Below are positions 1-9,398 of a DNA stretch of 64,000 nucleotides, in pieces. The stretch lies in assembly GCA_947385955.1 (NCBI GenBank), contig CANDNA010000017.1:1-64000 (forward strand), read 5' to 3'. The notes below the pieces were generated by a model. It was not told the origin of the DNA and did not search any database. It worked only from the letters and a program-made list of their open reading frames with translations. The position numbers were made by a program, and so were the translations under genes. Position 1 is the first letter of the stretch; each line of letters opens with the position of its first letter. Source of the DNA: an uncultured Clostridia bacterium. GTDB lineage: Bacteria; Bacillota; Clostridia; Lachnospirales; Lachnospiraceae.

Positions 1-933
1 CCTTCCTTCTGGCTGGATAAGCCTTATTACTCGTTTCATGCCTACTGCCTGCATACCTTTCATGAAAAACTGTATAAAATCGCTCTGGATGCAGGCATGA
101 CCTGTCCCAACAGGGACGGAAAGCTGGGCAGGCGGGGCTGTATCTTCTGCAATGGGGGCAGCGGGGCCTTTGCTGTGAAAACACAGACATGCTCCGTTTC
201 CGACCAGATTCAGAGGGGGCTTTCCCTGTTTGGCGATAAGCGGACAGGCAGCCGGTTTATCGCCTATTTTCAGGCTTATACCAATACCTATGCCCCGGCC
301 CTGCAGCTTCGCGCCCTCTACATGCAGGCACTGGATGCTCCGGAAATCGCCGGTATTTCCATTGCCACCAGACCGGACTGCCTGCCGGAAGAGGTACTCG
401 ATCTGCTCACCTGGCTCAAGTCGGCTTATCCGGATAAATTCATCTGGATTGAGCTGGGACTGCAGACCATCCATCCCGGGACTGCCGCCTATATCCGGCG
501 GGGCTATCCTCTCTCCTGCTTTACCCGGGCGGTAGAGGCCCTTTCCATGCGTCAGATTCCCGTGATCGCCCATATCATTCTGGGTCTGCCGGGAGAGACA
601 GAAGCGCAGATGTATGAAACGGCCGCTTTCCTGAATACCCTGCCCGTTTTCGGTGTAAAACTCCAGCTTCTGCATATTCTCCGGGGCACGGACCTGGCCA
701 CAGAATACCTGCGGGGAAACGTAAAAATCCTGGAGCAGGACGAATACATCACCATCGTAACCGGCGCTCTGGAACGCCTCTCACCCCGGATCGTGATTCA
801 CCGTCTCACCGGAGACGGCCCCCGGGACCTGCTGCTGGCGCCCCAATGGAGCCTGCGCAAGCGCCCGGTCCTCAATGCCATCCACCATGAAATGCGCATC
901 CGGAACACCTGGCAGGGCAGGCTGGCCCGCTGA
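1..933 (+). CDS. YhcC/TIGR01212-type radical SAM protein, 5' end outside window
   Basis: Iron-sulfur radical SAM enzyme of the YhcC (TIGR01212) family, a relative of Elp3-type radical SAM proteins; the reaction is not established. The frame is open from base 1. Residues such as KPYYSFHAYCLHTFHEKLYK precede the first internal ATG at 97 and match how family members begin, so the true start lies upstream and about 310 residues are visible. The cluster-binding cysteines are in CPNRDGKLGRRGCIFC (C-x11-C-x2-C), the long-spaced variant typical of this family. Downstream motifs include ELGLQTIHPGTA and HIILGLPGET, radical SAM core strands. It ends 77 bp before a DUF4364 gene on the same strand. Confidence 0.88.
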   Translation, partial: PSFWLDKPYYSFHAYCLHTFHEKLYKIALDAGMTCPNRDGKLGRRGCIFCNGGSGAFAVKTQTCSVSDQIQRGLSLFGDKRTGSRFIAYFQAYTNTYAPALQLRALYMQALDAPEIAGISIATRPDCLPEEVLDLLTWLKSAYPDKFIWIELGLQTIHPGTAAYIRRGYPLSCFTRAVEALSMRQIPVIAHIILGLPGETEAQMYETAAFLNTLPVFGVKLQLLHILRGTDLATEYLRGNVKILEQDEYITIVTGALERLSPRIVIHRLTGDGPRDLLLAPQWSLRKRPVLNAIHHEMRIRNTWQGRLAR

Positions 934-1010
934 CTCCTCGCCAGAGCGGCAGACAACAGACCCCCTGTCCTGCATCCGATAATCGATTCATAATAGAAAG
1001 GAAACAGCCG

Positions 1011-1526
1011 ATGGCACAGAAATCCTTTACCCTCTATAAACTGATTGTCCTGTATATGTTAAACCGGGTCTCCTTTCCTCTGACCAATGCCCAGATCAGC
1101 GACTTTATTCTGGAAAAAGAATACACAGGTTTCCTTACTCTTCAGCAGGCCATTGCAGAGCTGTCCGAAGCAGAGCTTATCCAGGCCAGCACCAGAGGCA
1201 ACCGGACCTATCTGACCATCACCGAAGAAGGCAGACAGACCCTGACCTATTTCGGAAGCCGCATCCACCCTGACATCAGAAAAGAGGCAGACCAATACCT
1301 CCAGGCCCATAAACTGGAGCTGCGCAGAGAAGTGTCGGTGCAGGCATCCTACCGTAAATCCTCTGAAGGGGAATTTACCGCAGAAATGACTGCCGCCGAA
1401 AACGGGAGCACACTGGTCAGCATCCGCCTGACCGTCCCGCTGGAAGATATGGCGGCTGATATCTGCCAACACTGGCAGGAGAAAAACCAGGAAATCTATC
1501 AGTACCTGACCGATATGCTCTTTTGA
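1011..1526 (+). CDS. DUF4364 family protein
   Basis: Protein of 171 residues matching the DUF4364 family of Clostridia, usually viewed as a putative winged-helix regulator; its target is unknown. The N-terminal half (LYKLIVLYMLNRVSFPLTNAQISDFIL, then TLQQAIAELSEAELI and TYLTITEEGRQTL, here quoted in parts) has the layout of a helix-turn-helix followed by a wing, as in PadR-like repressors. The C-terminal half is a short alpha/beta region. The start is supported by AAAGGAAA eight bases before ATG. It converges on the TPR gene that ends at 1569; the 42-bp gap shows no clear terminator hairpin. Confidence 0.8.
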   Translation: MAQKSFTLYKLIVLYMLNRVSFPLTNAQISDFILEKEYTGFLTLQQAIAELSEAELIQASTRGNRTYLTITEEGRQTLTYFGSRIHPDIRKEADQYLQAHKLELRREVSVQASYRKSSEGEFTAEMTAAENGSTLVSIRLTVPLEDMAADICQHWQEKNQEIYQYLTDMLF

Positions 1527-1568
1527 TCTTTCTGCGGACAACAAAAAATATAATTTCCGGGCTTTCTA

Positions 1569-4487
1569 TTACGGTAAATACTTTTTCAGCCGCTCCAGAC
1601 CGCTTCTGCCGTATGAATCATTGGGAGCATACTCACATATCTGCTGATACAATGATGCTGCTTCCTGTTTTTTACCCTGTTTTTCGTAGAGTTCTGCAAG
1701 CACTGTCCGGGCATGTAAATTTCTGTGGTCTATCTCCATTACTTTTCGTAACTCTTTTTCTGCCTCTGCTCTCCGGCCCGGCTGTTTTGATAACAGTCTG
1801 CCCAATTCTGTACGTGGGTGCAGGTTTTTCGGGTCTATTTCCGTTGCTTTTCGCAACTCTTTTTCTGCCTCTGCTCTCCGGCCCGGCTGTTTTGATAACA
1901 GCCTGCCCAATTCCGTATGCGGATGCAAATTTTTCGGGTCTATTTGTATCGCTTCCCTCAGCACTGCTTCCGCTTCTTCTTTCCGGCCTGGCTGCTTCGA
2001 CAGCAGCTTCCCCAGTTCTGTTCGTGACTGGATATTTTTGAAATCTATTTCTATCACTTTTCTCAGCACTTTTTCCGCTTCTTCTTCACGCCCGGACTGC
2101 TTCGACAGTAATTTCCCCAGTTCTGTATGCGGATGCAGATTTTTCGGGTCTATCTGTATCGCTTCTCGCAACACTTTTTCCGCTTCTTCTTCACGCCCGG
2201 ACTGCTTCGACAGCAGCTTCCCCAGTTCTGTCCGTGACTGGACATCTTTTGGCTCTATCTTCATCGCTTCCCGCAGCACTTTTTCCGCTTCTTTTTCACG
2301 CCCTTTCTGCTTCGACAGCAATTTCCCCAGTTCTGTCCGTGACTGGATATTCCGCCCGTCAATCCTGATTACCTCCCGCAGCACCTTCTCCGCTTCTTTT
2401 TTCCGCCTTTTCTGTATTGCCAGCAGTCTCCCCAGCTCCGTCCTCGCTACCACATCTTCCGCATTCGTATCCACCACTGCCCGGAACTTTTTTTCGGCAA
2501 GTGTATCATCCCTGAGACTGCGTGCCCAGATTCCCCACTCTGTATAGAGTTTTAACAAGGTAAGGTCCGGGCTGATTGCAGGCGCCATCCGTGCAAGTAC
2601 AGTTTTTATCCTGGTATCGCTTTCGGAGCGTGGCCGCTGCTGCCTTGCCCACAGGTATCCCAGACACAGATTGGCAGCCGCTGTATGTGTCAGATTCAGT
2701 TCTCCCCGCTCTGTCCGCTCGAAAATCTTCTCCATAAATTCCCAGTAAGCGATTTCCCCCACGTAATAGTTCCTTTTTTCCCTGATTGCTTTTTTGACCA
2801 CCATATTCTGCAAAAGCTGCTCTGTTTCTTTTCCATTCATACTATCCAGCAAATCCAGTATCAGATCATTGACCGATACTTTTTCCTTATGAAAGAGGAA
2901 GAACAGTTCCGCAATCACATCATGCTTGGGCTGCAGGGTTCCGCTCTCTTCCCTGTAAATCACCGGTTCGATGTGCCGGGACAGAAGATGCTCTCTCAGA
3001 CAGTTTTTTACCCGGCGTTCTTCCAGGCTAAAATACCTGCAGAATAAAGGCAGGGGCAGCGGCGTATTCAATATTTTAAAAGCGGCAATCGCCCCATACA
3101 GGGAAAGGGAGTTTCCGATGTCCGGAAATTCTTCCCGAAGGCAGCTTCTCCATTCCTCCCAGTCCAGTTTGATTTCTTCCGGTTTGGCAACATTCTCTTT
3201 AAAGAGAAACAACGTACGGTAGATCAGCTCCACCAGACTGACAGAATCTTTGTCATACTCCCTTAATATCTCCCGGATCATCCGCTCCTGGTCTGCCTCT
3301 CCGATCAGTCCGTCCCGGACCAGAAAAGAAGTGCATGTTTTCAGGATTTCCTTTTTTCTGCCTTGCTGTTCCCCAAAAGAAAAGACCTCATACTCCTTTA
3401 ACTGATATGGCCGGTTTCTCCCTCCATTTCCCCGCAGCAGCACTACCCTGGCATCATCAAACCAGTCCAACAACGCGTCCTGAGAAGGATCGGCAAGCAT
3501 GGAAAGCCGGTTGGAACGCTCTGCCATGATCAGTTGTATTCCGGCTGTATCCTGCCACATTTTCCGCAGACTGGAAAAAGAGGTACGGCCTTCAAAGGGA
3601 TTGTCAATACAGAGCAGCACCCGGCCTCCGCAGGCCATATAGGAAGCAAGCTCCTGATAAATCATTTCCGCATCCGGTTCGGTCAGGATACGGTCAGCGG
3701 AAAGAGCCAGCCAGAAAGACGGCCTGCCCATCGCGGCCCACTGCACCGCCATCCGCATCATCAGGCTTGTTTTCCCCAGGCCCCCATAACCGGAAAGGAT
3801 CACCGGAAAACCTGCCTCCACCAGTTCTGACATCTTCTGAAACGCCGGAAGATGGGGCACATCCTGCTCTGCACTGATGACTTTGAGCATCACCGGGAAA
3901 CGGCTGTTTACTGTAAAATAACGTCTGATATCTTTTTCGCTGCAGGATCGCCCGGCATCTATAATCTGTCCGCCGCTCAAAGGCCGTATCATATCTGTCA
4001 GCCTTCGCTGCCTCAGTTCTTCTGTCAGACGGGACAGGCCCTGCATCCATTCTCCCAGCTCTTTCAGCAGGGTCAGTGTCTCCTCCTGCCCGTCGGCTGT
4101 CAACAGGCCGTGCAGCCAGTCCGCAAAATCCGGCACCTCCATCCAGGCTTCCAACAGATAAGGAAAAAGGATTTCCGCCTCTTCCCGCTCTGCAATATTT
4201 TCCGATACCATATCTTCCACGCCGGGCAGCACATTTCTTTTGAGACACTGTTCCCAGTATCCCAGGATATCCGCTTTCACAGGAAGTCCCAGCGCTTCCT
4301 TTCTCTCTCCCCGAAAATTGGCATAACATATGTATGCTTGCTCAGATTGTTTCCGGATTGCCGCCCTGATAGCATCCGTGTTCTGATTTTTAAAATGATC
4401 ACAGACTGTAAGCCCGGAGCCCACAGCTCCCAGCAGGGTATTTAACCTGCTCATTCCATCCATTATGGTTTTGATTGTAATTACCAT
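1569..4487 (-). CDS. STAND NTPase with C-terminal TPR array
   Basis: Large 972-residue signal-transduction NTPase. An unassigned mainly helical N-terminus (about 1-200) precedes an NTPase domain with Walker A GYGGLGKT at 233-240, Walker B LLCID at 291-295 and an arginine-bearing sensor strand (IMAERSNR, about 320-327). After a helical linker, seven near-identical 35-residue TPR units plus one diverged unit (core TELGKLLSKQ) fill the C-terminus. This is the NB-ARC/STAND plus TPR plan of regulatory or immune ATPases, in which the repeats sense or hold a partner. It starts 16 bp after the radical SAM-HAD gene on the same strand, so it probably belongs to that operon. No toxic effector domain is recognisable at the N-terminus, so a defence role is only a possibility. 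Confidence 0.8.
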   Translation of the reverse strand: MVITIKTIMDGMSRLNTLLGAVGSGLTVCDHFKNQNTDAIRAAIRKQSEQAYICYANFRGERKEALGLPVKADILGYWEQCLKRNVLPGVEDMVSENIAEREEAEILFPYLLEAWMEVPDFADWLHGLLTADGQEETLTLLKELGEWMQGLSRLTEELRQRRLTDMIRPLSGGQIIDAGRSCSEKDIRRYFTVNSRFPVMLKVISAEQDVPHLPAFQKMSELVEAGFPVILSGYGGLGKTSLMMRMAVQWAAMGRPSFWLALSADRILTEPDAEMIYQELASYMACGGRVLLCIDNPFEGRTSFSSLRKMWQDTAGIQLIMAERSNRLSMLADPSQDALLDWFDDARVVLLRGNGGRNRPYQLKEYEVFSFGEQQGRKKEILKTCTSFLVRDGLIGEADQERMIREILREYDKDSVSLVELIYRTLFLFKENVAKPEEIKLDWEEWRSCLREEFPDIGNSLSLYGAIAAFKILNTPLPLPLFCRYFSLEERRVKNCLREHLLSRHIEPVIYREESGTLQPKHDVIAELFFLFHKEKVSVNDLILDLLDSMNGKETEQLLQNMVVKKAIREKRNYYVGEIAYWEFMEKIFERTERGELNLTHTAAANLCLGYLWARQQRPRSESDTRIKTVLARMAPAISPDLTLLKLYTEWGIWARSLRDDTLAEKKFRAVVDTNAEDVVARTELGRLLAIQKRRKKEAEKVLREVIRIDGRNIQSRTELGKLLSKQKGREKEAEKVLREAMKIEPKDVQSRTELGKLLSKQSGREEEAEKVLREAIQIDPKNLHPHTELGKLLSKQSGREEEAEKVLRKVIEIDFKNIQSRTELGKLLSKQPGRKEEAEAVLREAIQIDPKNLHPHTELGRLLSKQPGRRAEAEKELRKATEIDPKNLHPRTELGRLLSKQPGRRAEAEKELRKVMEIDHRNLHARTVLAELYEKQGKKQEAASLYQQICEYAPNDSYGRSGLERLKKYLP
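1641..2480 (-). repeat. Tandem 105-bp repeats encoding TPR units
   Basis: Seven consecutive 105-bp units (about 1746-2480) and one diverged unit (about 1641-1745) lie in frame inside the STAND NTPase gene. Each encodes 35 residues with the core TELGKLLSKQ followed by an EEAEKVLR-like helix. DNA identity between adjacent units is high: the same cttcttcacgcccggactgc stretch recurs one unit apart. This favours unit gain and loss by recombination or slippage. It is not a CRISPR array, because there are no spacers. Confidence 0.85.
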
Positions 4488-4503
4488 AACACCCGCTCCT
4501 TTT

Positions 4504-6039
4504 TTATTCCCCGCACAGTGCCGTCATCTCCCGATCCTCCGGAGAATCTCCAAAGGCAAATGCCTCTGACGGCCGGATGCCCATCCACCGGCACAGTGTT
4601 TTTACGCCGCCTGCCTTATCCGCCTGTGCAGGCAGGATCTGCAGACAGTTTTCTTCTATGAGATATCTCACATCGCCAGGCCCGGACAGGCCGCTTCTGC
4701 CCGCGCCGCCGCTTTCTTTCTCTTTGTCTCTCAGGCAGTCAAATACTGCTTCCGCCTCTCTGTTTTCCCAGGGCCTGCGGGCAGGCCGGAGCAATGTGAT
4801 TTTATAACATAAGTCTCCTCTTCGGCAGGTCATCAGGCGAAATCCAAACTGCCGTTCCAAGCTCTTTAAGTCCTCCAGATAGCTGCCGCAAAACCTGTCC
4901 AGGAACTCAAAATGCTCCTGCAGGGGTTTTCCTTCTATCCCGCCCGGCTCCCGCAGCAGCAGATGGGCGCCCCCTGCAAATACGCCTCCCCGGAACAGGG
5001 AGCGGATCTGCCGGCACCGTTCCATTGCTTCCCGATACGGCAGGGTGGTGGCAAAAAACAGGGCCGTTCCCTCTCCCGCCAGCGCCTTTAAGGCTGCCAG
5101 TGTCCTGTCCGGAGTTTTTCCCCCATCCTTCTTTCCATGCCCCGGTGTGAGTGTCCCCGCCACATCCAGAAAAACCGCCCGGGGACGTCTGGGAATCCGA
5201 AAGAGGGGATACGGGCCGAACAGCATATGGCCCACCCAGTCCTGCCTTCCTCCATAGGCAAGGTAACAGGAGCAATATTTCCTGCGGCATATGGGGGCGG
5301 GAAATTCCGGTTCCCCGGTTTCCGTCCATTTCTCCTTCAATACGGGGCTGATATTACAGGTGCGCAGCCTGCCGTCTCCCTCCGCAAAAAGCCGCTGCCC
5401 GCACAGGCCCACATCCGCCTCCGCCGGCAGTACTTCCTGCATGAAATAGGGATCCAGCTCCAGAAATGCCTCCAGCTCCCGTTCCGTATAGGGCCTGTTC
5501 AGACCGTCCATCTGGTTGATCCAGAGATAAACTTCCGGAGGCAGCTTACTTTTCAGCTCCTGGAACTGCTCCAGATGATCCGGCGCTCCCACACAGCCGG
5601 CGCAGAGGCGCACGCCTGTCTCTGCCAGCCTGCGGCACCGCCCGGCAAACACTTCCGGCTCTGTCATCTCCGGATGAAAGGTGGCCCAGAGACGCAGCTT
5701 TCCCAAAACGCCCCCTGCCTCCCGAAACCGGGTCAGAAATTCTTCTATGGGAAAACTCAGATTGGTCTGGGCGCCCACCGCATCCATCTCAGGAAGCGCA
5801 CTGAGACGTCCCAGCCCTTCCCAGTACCAGGGATGGATCAGCGCTTCCCCATAGGGTGTCACCATCAGCGCCCGGATGCCCCGGCGCTGCCTTTCCAATG
5901 TCCGGACAAAAGAAAACCACTGCTCCCTGTCTCTGGCAAGCTCCCGTTCTGACATGGGATGCCTGGAAAACGGACAATAGGAGCAATGGTAATTACAGCT
6001 CTTCAGACTGCCTCTGTATAAGATCATACGCCTGTTCAT
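4504..6039 (-). CDS. STM4011-family radical SAM protein fused to HAD domain
   Basis: The first ~290 residues match the STM4011 family (NCBI naming from Salmonella) of radical SAM proteins of unknown function. The signature LYRGSLKSCNYHCSYCPF carries the CxxxCxxC cluster site. Further cysteines (CGQRLF, RTCN, CRRKYCSCYL) suggest a second metal site. The remaining ~220 residues form a HAD-type phosphohydrolase: LDVAGTLTPG (motif I), ATTLP (motif II) and FGDSPEDREM (motif IV). Motif I reads DxAGT rather than DxDGT, the variant known from phosphonoacetaldehyde hydrolase. The start follows GGGAGGAG and overlaps the end of the HemN-like gene by 47 bp, indicating translational coupling. Confidence 0.85.
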   Translation of the reverse strand: MNRRMILYRGSLKSCNYHCSYCPFSRHPMSERELARDREQWFSFVRTLERQRRGIRALMVTPYGEALIHPWYWEGLGRLSALPEMDAVGAQTNLSFPIEEFLTRFREAGGVLGKLRLWATFHPEMTEPEVFAGRCRRLAETGVRLCAGCVGAPDHLEQFQELKSKLPPEVYLWINQMDGLNRPYTERELEAFLELDPYFMQEVLPAEADVGLCGQRLFAEGDGRLRTCNISPVLKEKWTETGEPEFPAPICRRKYCSCYLAYGGRQDWVGHMLFGPYPLFRIPRRPRAVFLDVAGTLTPGHGKKDGGKTPDRTLAALKALAGEGTALFFATTLPYREAMERCRQIRSLFRGGVFAGGAHLLLREPGGIEGKPLQEHFEFLDRFCGSYLEDLKSLERQFGFRLMTCRRGDLCYKITLLRPARRPWENREAEAVFDCLRDKEKESGGAGRSGLSGPGDVRYLIEENCLQILPAQADKAGGVKTLCRWMGIRPSEAFAFGDSPEDREMTALCGE

Positions 6040-7324
6040 GGCTCTCCTCCCACCTTCTCATGGCATTTTGCACCTGCAAAGAGATCAGCCGGGGCCCCAG
6101 AGCATCCGACAGATCCAGTCCCGCCTGGGTCAGTGTGAAAAATTCCCCTTCCACTTTGGCAAGTCCCTGCCCTGCCCATTGAACAAGCAGCGGGAAATCC
6201 AGCCGCACATCCCGGCCGAACCTGGCCTGATATGCCGAAAGCCTCAGCCCCGGCCGAATCAGCAGATGCCGGATCACATACCTGCGCCGCATTTCCTCCT
6301 CCGACAGCAAAAAGCCGTGTGTGATTCTGGTATAGTCGTCAGCCGCCTCATACTCTGCCAGCCGTGCCAGACATTCGCCCCTGGTAATGGCATAGGGACT
6401 GCAGAAATGAAGATTTCCCAGATAGCTTCTGCCGCCGCAGCCCAGTGCAAGAGAAGTGCCGAATCCACATTCCGTATATGCCCGCCTTCCCTGTTTTCGC
6501 ACAAACCGGCGCATGGAATCCTGACGGAATCCCGCCGTCCGCAAAAATTCCGCCCCCGCCTGATACCGGGCAAATGCCGCTTCGCCGTCCGGCACAACAC
6601 CGGCCCGCTCCAGCCCCGCCCCATGCTTCACATACAGGGGATACAGGAAAATTTCATCAGGCCCGAATGAAACCGCCTCTTTCAGCGAAGCCAGCAGGCT
6701 GTCCGTCGTCTGCCCCGGTATCCCGTAGATAAAATCCACATTGACGCAGGAAAAATCAAAAGACTGCAAAAGCTCCAGCGCCTTTCTTGCCTGTCCGGCG
6801 TCATGCCGCCGCCCAAGCGTGGAAAGCTCCCTGTCCGAAAAGCTCTGGATCCCCAGACTGACTCTGGTCACACCCGCCTGTTTCAAAAGCCGCAGCTTTT
6901 CCTCTGTGGTCTGCCCCGGCGCTGTCTCTATGACCATATCCCGCTTTGCAGGCTCCCCCAGATCAAAATAGCGATTCAGCATGGCAAACATATGATCAAG
7001 CTGGGCTTCTGTCAGATACAGCGGCGTCCCGCCTCCGATCACCACCTGGGAAAATACGGGAGAAACTTCTTCCAAAACCTCCCTGTACTGTCTGCATTGC
7101 CGCTCTGCTGCCTGCAGATACCGATCCACGGCTTCCCTGCCCTGCCCCGTTACCGAAAACAGATTACAATAGCCGCATTTTGACCGGCAAAAGGGAATAT
7201 GCACATACAGGCCGTTTTCCCTGCCGGCCAGACAGGACACATAATCCTTCAGAAAAACGCCCTCCAGAGGGCCATATGCCGTCTTATGCGGATAACTGTA
7301 CATATACTGCCTGTAAGGATTCAT
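5993..7324 (-). CDS. STM4012-family HemN-like radical SAM protein
   Basis: A 443-residue radical SAM enzyme of the STM4012 family, related in sequence to coproporphyrinogen dehydrogenase HemN and class C methylases but set apart by gene context. The cluster motif is YVHIPFCRSKCGYCNLFS (CxxxCxxC). A GGGTP strand and RVSLGIQSFSD are typical of the HemN superfamily, as is the C-terminal HemN-like winged region. The start is placed at ATG 7324 (MNPYRQYMYSYPHKTAYGPL) because AAAGGAAA lies just upstream and family members begin this way; a longer frame to 7366 from TTG is less likely. The substrate is unknown. Confidence 0.85.
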   Translation of the reverse strand: MNPYRQYMYSYPHKTAYGPLEGVFLKDYVSCLAGRENGLYVHIPFCRSKCGYCNLFSVTGQGREAVDRYLQAAERQCRQYREVLEEVSPVFSQVVIGGGTPLYLTEAQLDHMFAMLNRYFDLGEPAKRDMVIETAPGQTTEEKLRLLKQAGVTRVSLGIQSFSDRELSTLGRRHDAGQARKALELLQSFDFSCVNVDFIYGIPGQTTDSLLASLKEAVSFGPDEIFLYPLYVKHGAGLERAGVVPDGEAAFARYQAGAEFLRTAGFRQDSMRRFVRKQGRRAYTECGFGTSLALGCGGRSYLGNLHFCSPYAITRGECLARLAEYEAADDYTRITHGFLLSEEEMRRRYVIRHLLIRPGLRLSAYQARFGRDVRLDFPLLVQWAGQGLAKVEGEFFTLTQAGLDLSDALGPRLISLQVQNAMRRWEESHEQAYDLIQRQSEEL

Positions 7325-7408
7325 AACACATGTTTCCTTTTCTGTTCTCTGATTCTCCGTCATCAATTCCGGTTGTTTTTAATACCCTATATGCTATTTT
7401 CCCGCATG

Positions 7409-8293
7409 TTACAGGAAAAAATGTTTATAGGGGACGGTATTGACTGCCGGATGGTTGATCCCATGAAACTGACATCCGTCCTCCCCATAGCAGGTCCCGT
7501 GATCCGAGCAGCAGATCACAAAAGCGCCGCCGCGTCTTTCTTTCCATCCGGCAAACAATCTGCCCAATTCCCCGTCCACATACCGCAGGGCCGCTCCGTG
7601 ACTGGCCAGACTGTCACCGGAGGCGCCTTCCAGATAGAAATAATTGGGATAGTGAATGGCATCCACATTCAGATAGAGAAAAATACGCTCCGCCTCTGCC
7701 TTTTCTATCTTCCGCAAAATAAAATCCACCTGATTTTTCGTGCTGTCTTTTACCGGGCAGGCAAAAGAAGGATGCCAGAAACTCTTCTGAAAATAACCGG
7801 GAAATACCCGGCCCAGATCAGAACGCTTGTCAAAAAAGGCCACACCGCCCACACACCAGGTTTCATAGCCTTCCTGTTCCAGCCCTTCCATAATCGTCGC
7901 TCCGGAAAAAGAATACGCCCCTTTGGGGCCTTTACTTCCCAGTCCGATGGACGCCGGGAAAAACAACAGTTCCCGGTCTGCCACAGTTTTGGCATCAAAG
8001 CGGCCGGGCAGAAATCCTGCAAACATGGCATGGTGAGAAGGCAGCGTGAAATTTCCCGGCGCCTGACACTTTTCCCAGGGCCCGTATGCATCTAAGACAG
8101 GGGTGGTCCCTGCCGCTTCTTCCTGTACCGCCACATCATACCGCAGGGTATCCAGACAGACAAACAAAATGTCCGAACTGCCCACCACCTGATTCATATC
8201 CACGGAAGGCTGTCTGCCTGAGGAAGAGGCGGCAAACAGCCGCATCGGCACCTCCTGCCGGGCTGATTGTTCTGTTTCGTCATGATTGTTCAT
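7409..8293 (-). CDS. STM4013/SEN3800-family sulfatase-like hydrolase
   Basis: A 294-residue member of the alkaline phosphatase/sulfatase fold assigned to the STM4013/SEN3800 family. ILFVCLDTLRYDVA supplies the first metal-binding aspartate. PGNFTLPSHHAMFAGFLPG holds the expected nucleophile region (Thr/Ser, not a CxPxR formylglycine site). CCSDHGTCYGEDG gives the C-terminal Asp-His metal pair. No signal peptide is visible, so action in the cytoplasm on a product of the neighbouring genes is likely (inference). The start is set at 8293, where GGGAGAG precedes ATG; an upstream ATG at 8308 is possible. It sits between the ATP-grasp and HemN-like genes of the same run. Confidence 0.82.
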   Translation of the reverse strand: MNNHDETEQSARQEVPMRLFAASSSGRQPSVDMNQVVGSSDILFVCLDTLRYDVAVQEEAAGTTPVLDAYGPWEKCQAPGNFTLPSHHAMFAGFLPGRFDAKTVADRELLFFPASIGLGSKGPKGAYSFSGATIMEGLEQEGYETWCVGGVAFFDKRSDLGRVFPGYFQKSFWHPSFACPVKDSTKNQVDFILRKIEKAEAERIFLYLNVDAIHYPNYFYLEGASGDSLASHGAALRYVDGELGRLFAGWKERRGGAFVICCSDHGTCYGEDGCQFHGINHPAVNTVPYKHFFL

Positions 8294-8312
8294 AGATTTC
8301 TCTCCCATGCTT

Positions 8313-9398
8313 CTATAACGTTTGCTCCGTCCACTGTTTCATCCGCTCTGCCTGACGAAGGTAAATCCTGTTTTCCCGGAAAATATCCTGATAGATCAGA
8401 TCCCCCTGGGCATTCATCTCAATGATCCTGGGACGCAGGCTTCCTTTCTCCAGCAGGATATCAATACCTGCGCTTTTGAGGGCCGGGAAGCATGCCATTG
8501 CCTGCAGGCACAGTTCCCTGACAGAAGTCATAACCTCCGGCGCAAGCCCCAGTGCTTCTGTCTCCAGAGGATGATTGTTCAGATGCAGATTGGTAACGGG
8601 CCCTCTGGAAAGCCTTGCCAGGATATACTCCACCCTGCCTTCCTGCACCACTGCCCGCAGATCATAGGAAAACCCCTGATGCTCCGCTTTGGCATACCAG
8701 CGTTCTGCCATACAGCCCAGCCTGAGAATCTCCCTCAGCAGCCCGCTGATCTGTTCCGGATCAGAATACCGCTGCAGACGTCTGGTATTGACCAGGCCGT
8801 ACTCCGGATGGAGGGCGGCACAGGTGTAGAGCGCCATCCGTCCTGTCCCGGACTGTATCCGGAATGCCGACACCCCTGCCGCCCCGCTGCCCCGTACCGG
8901 TTTCAGGAAAATCTGACAGATGTTCCTGCCTTTCATCTGTTCCAGCAAAACCTCCACAGGTTCCTTTTCCTGTTCACCGTCAGATACGGACAGCGGCAAC
9001 AGCAACGGCACTGCTTCCGTTACCGGCAGTCCCGCTGCTGTCAGCCGCCTCTTACATGCTTCCTTATCCAGCAGCATTTCTATCGCTTCAGGGGGATTCC
9101 AGAATGTGACGCAGTTGTTTTCCTTCCGGGCCAGACGGGACAATTCTGCAAGACGCTGCCTGTACTCTGCTGTCAGTCTGTCCAGTTCCCGCAGACGATA
9201 ACTGTCCCAGGAGGGAGGATCGATTTTTACAAACCACTCCGTTTTCCGTCCCTCTCCGGCCCGGCTCCACAGCCCCGCCGCTTTTTCCCAGTCCTTCCAG
9301 TCCAGCACACACAGTGCCGTCCCTGTCTGCACCATAGCCCGTTTCAGATAAACGGCCCGCCTGCTGTCCGGATTTCCCAAAAGGCAGACCTGCCTCAT
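8313..9398 (-). CDS. STM4014-family ATP-grasp protein
   Basis: A 361-residue protein with an ATP-grasp-like arrangement. It has an N-terminal nucleotide-fold segment (VCLLGNPDSRRAVYLKRAM), an ATP-binding middle with IFLKPVRGSGAAGVSAFR, and a C-terminal metal-binding segment ending IIEMNAQGDLIY. ATP-grasp enzymes join a carboxylate to an amine or thiol through an acyl-phosphate. The STM4014 family is known only from its conserved neighbourhood and its substrate is not known. The start codon overlaps the stop of the LRR gene (ATGA), so the two are translationally coupled. Confidence 0.82.
   Translation of the reverse strand: MRQVCLLGNPDSRRAVYLKRAMVQTGTALCVLDWKDWEKAAGLWSRAGEGRKTEWFVKIDPPSWDSYRLRELDRLTAEYRQRLAELSRLARKENNCVTFWNPPEAIEMLLDKEACKRRLTAAGLPVTEAVPLLLPLSVSDGEQEKEPVEVLLEQMKGRNICQIFLKPVRGSGAAGVSAFRIQSGTGRMALYTCAALHPEYGLVNTRRLQRYSDPEQISGLLREILRLGCMAERWYAKAEHQGFSYDLRAVVQEGRVEYILARLSRGPVTNLHLNNHPLETEALGLAPEVMTSVRELCLQAMACFPALKSAGIDILLEKGSLRPRIIEMNAQGDLIYQDIFRENRIYLRQAERMKQWTEQTL

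Noticed and set aside
1746-2480. Possible CRISPR-like repeat array
   Set aside because: The units abut without spacers, stay in frame and encode TPR motifs.
1569-4487. Calling the STAND-TPR gene an anti-phage defence gene
   Set aside because: Composition equals its neighbours, no effector domain is recognised and it sits in a tight operon with STM4011-4015, so the operon context was preferred.
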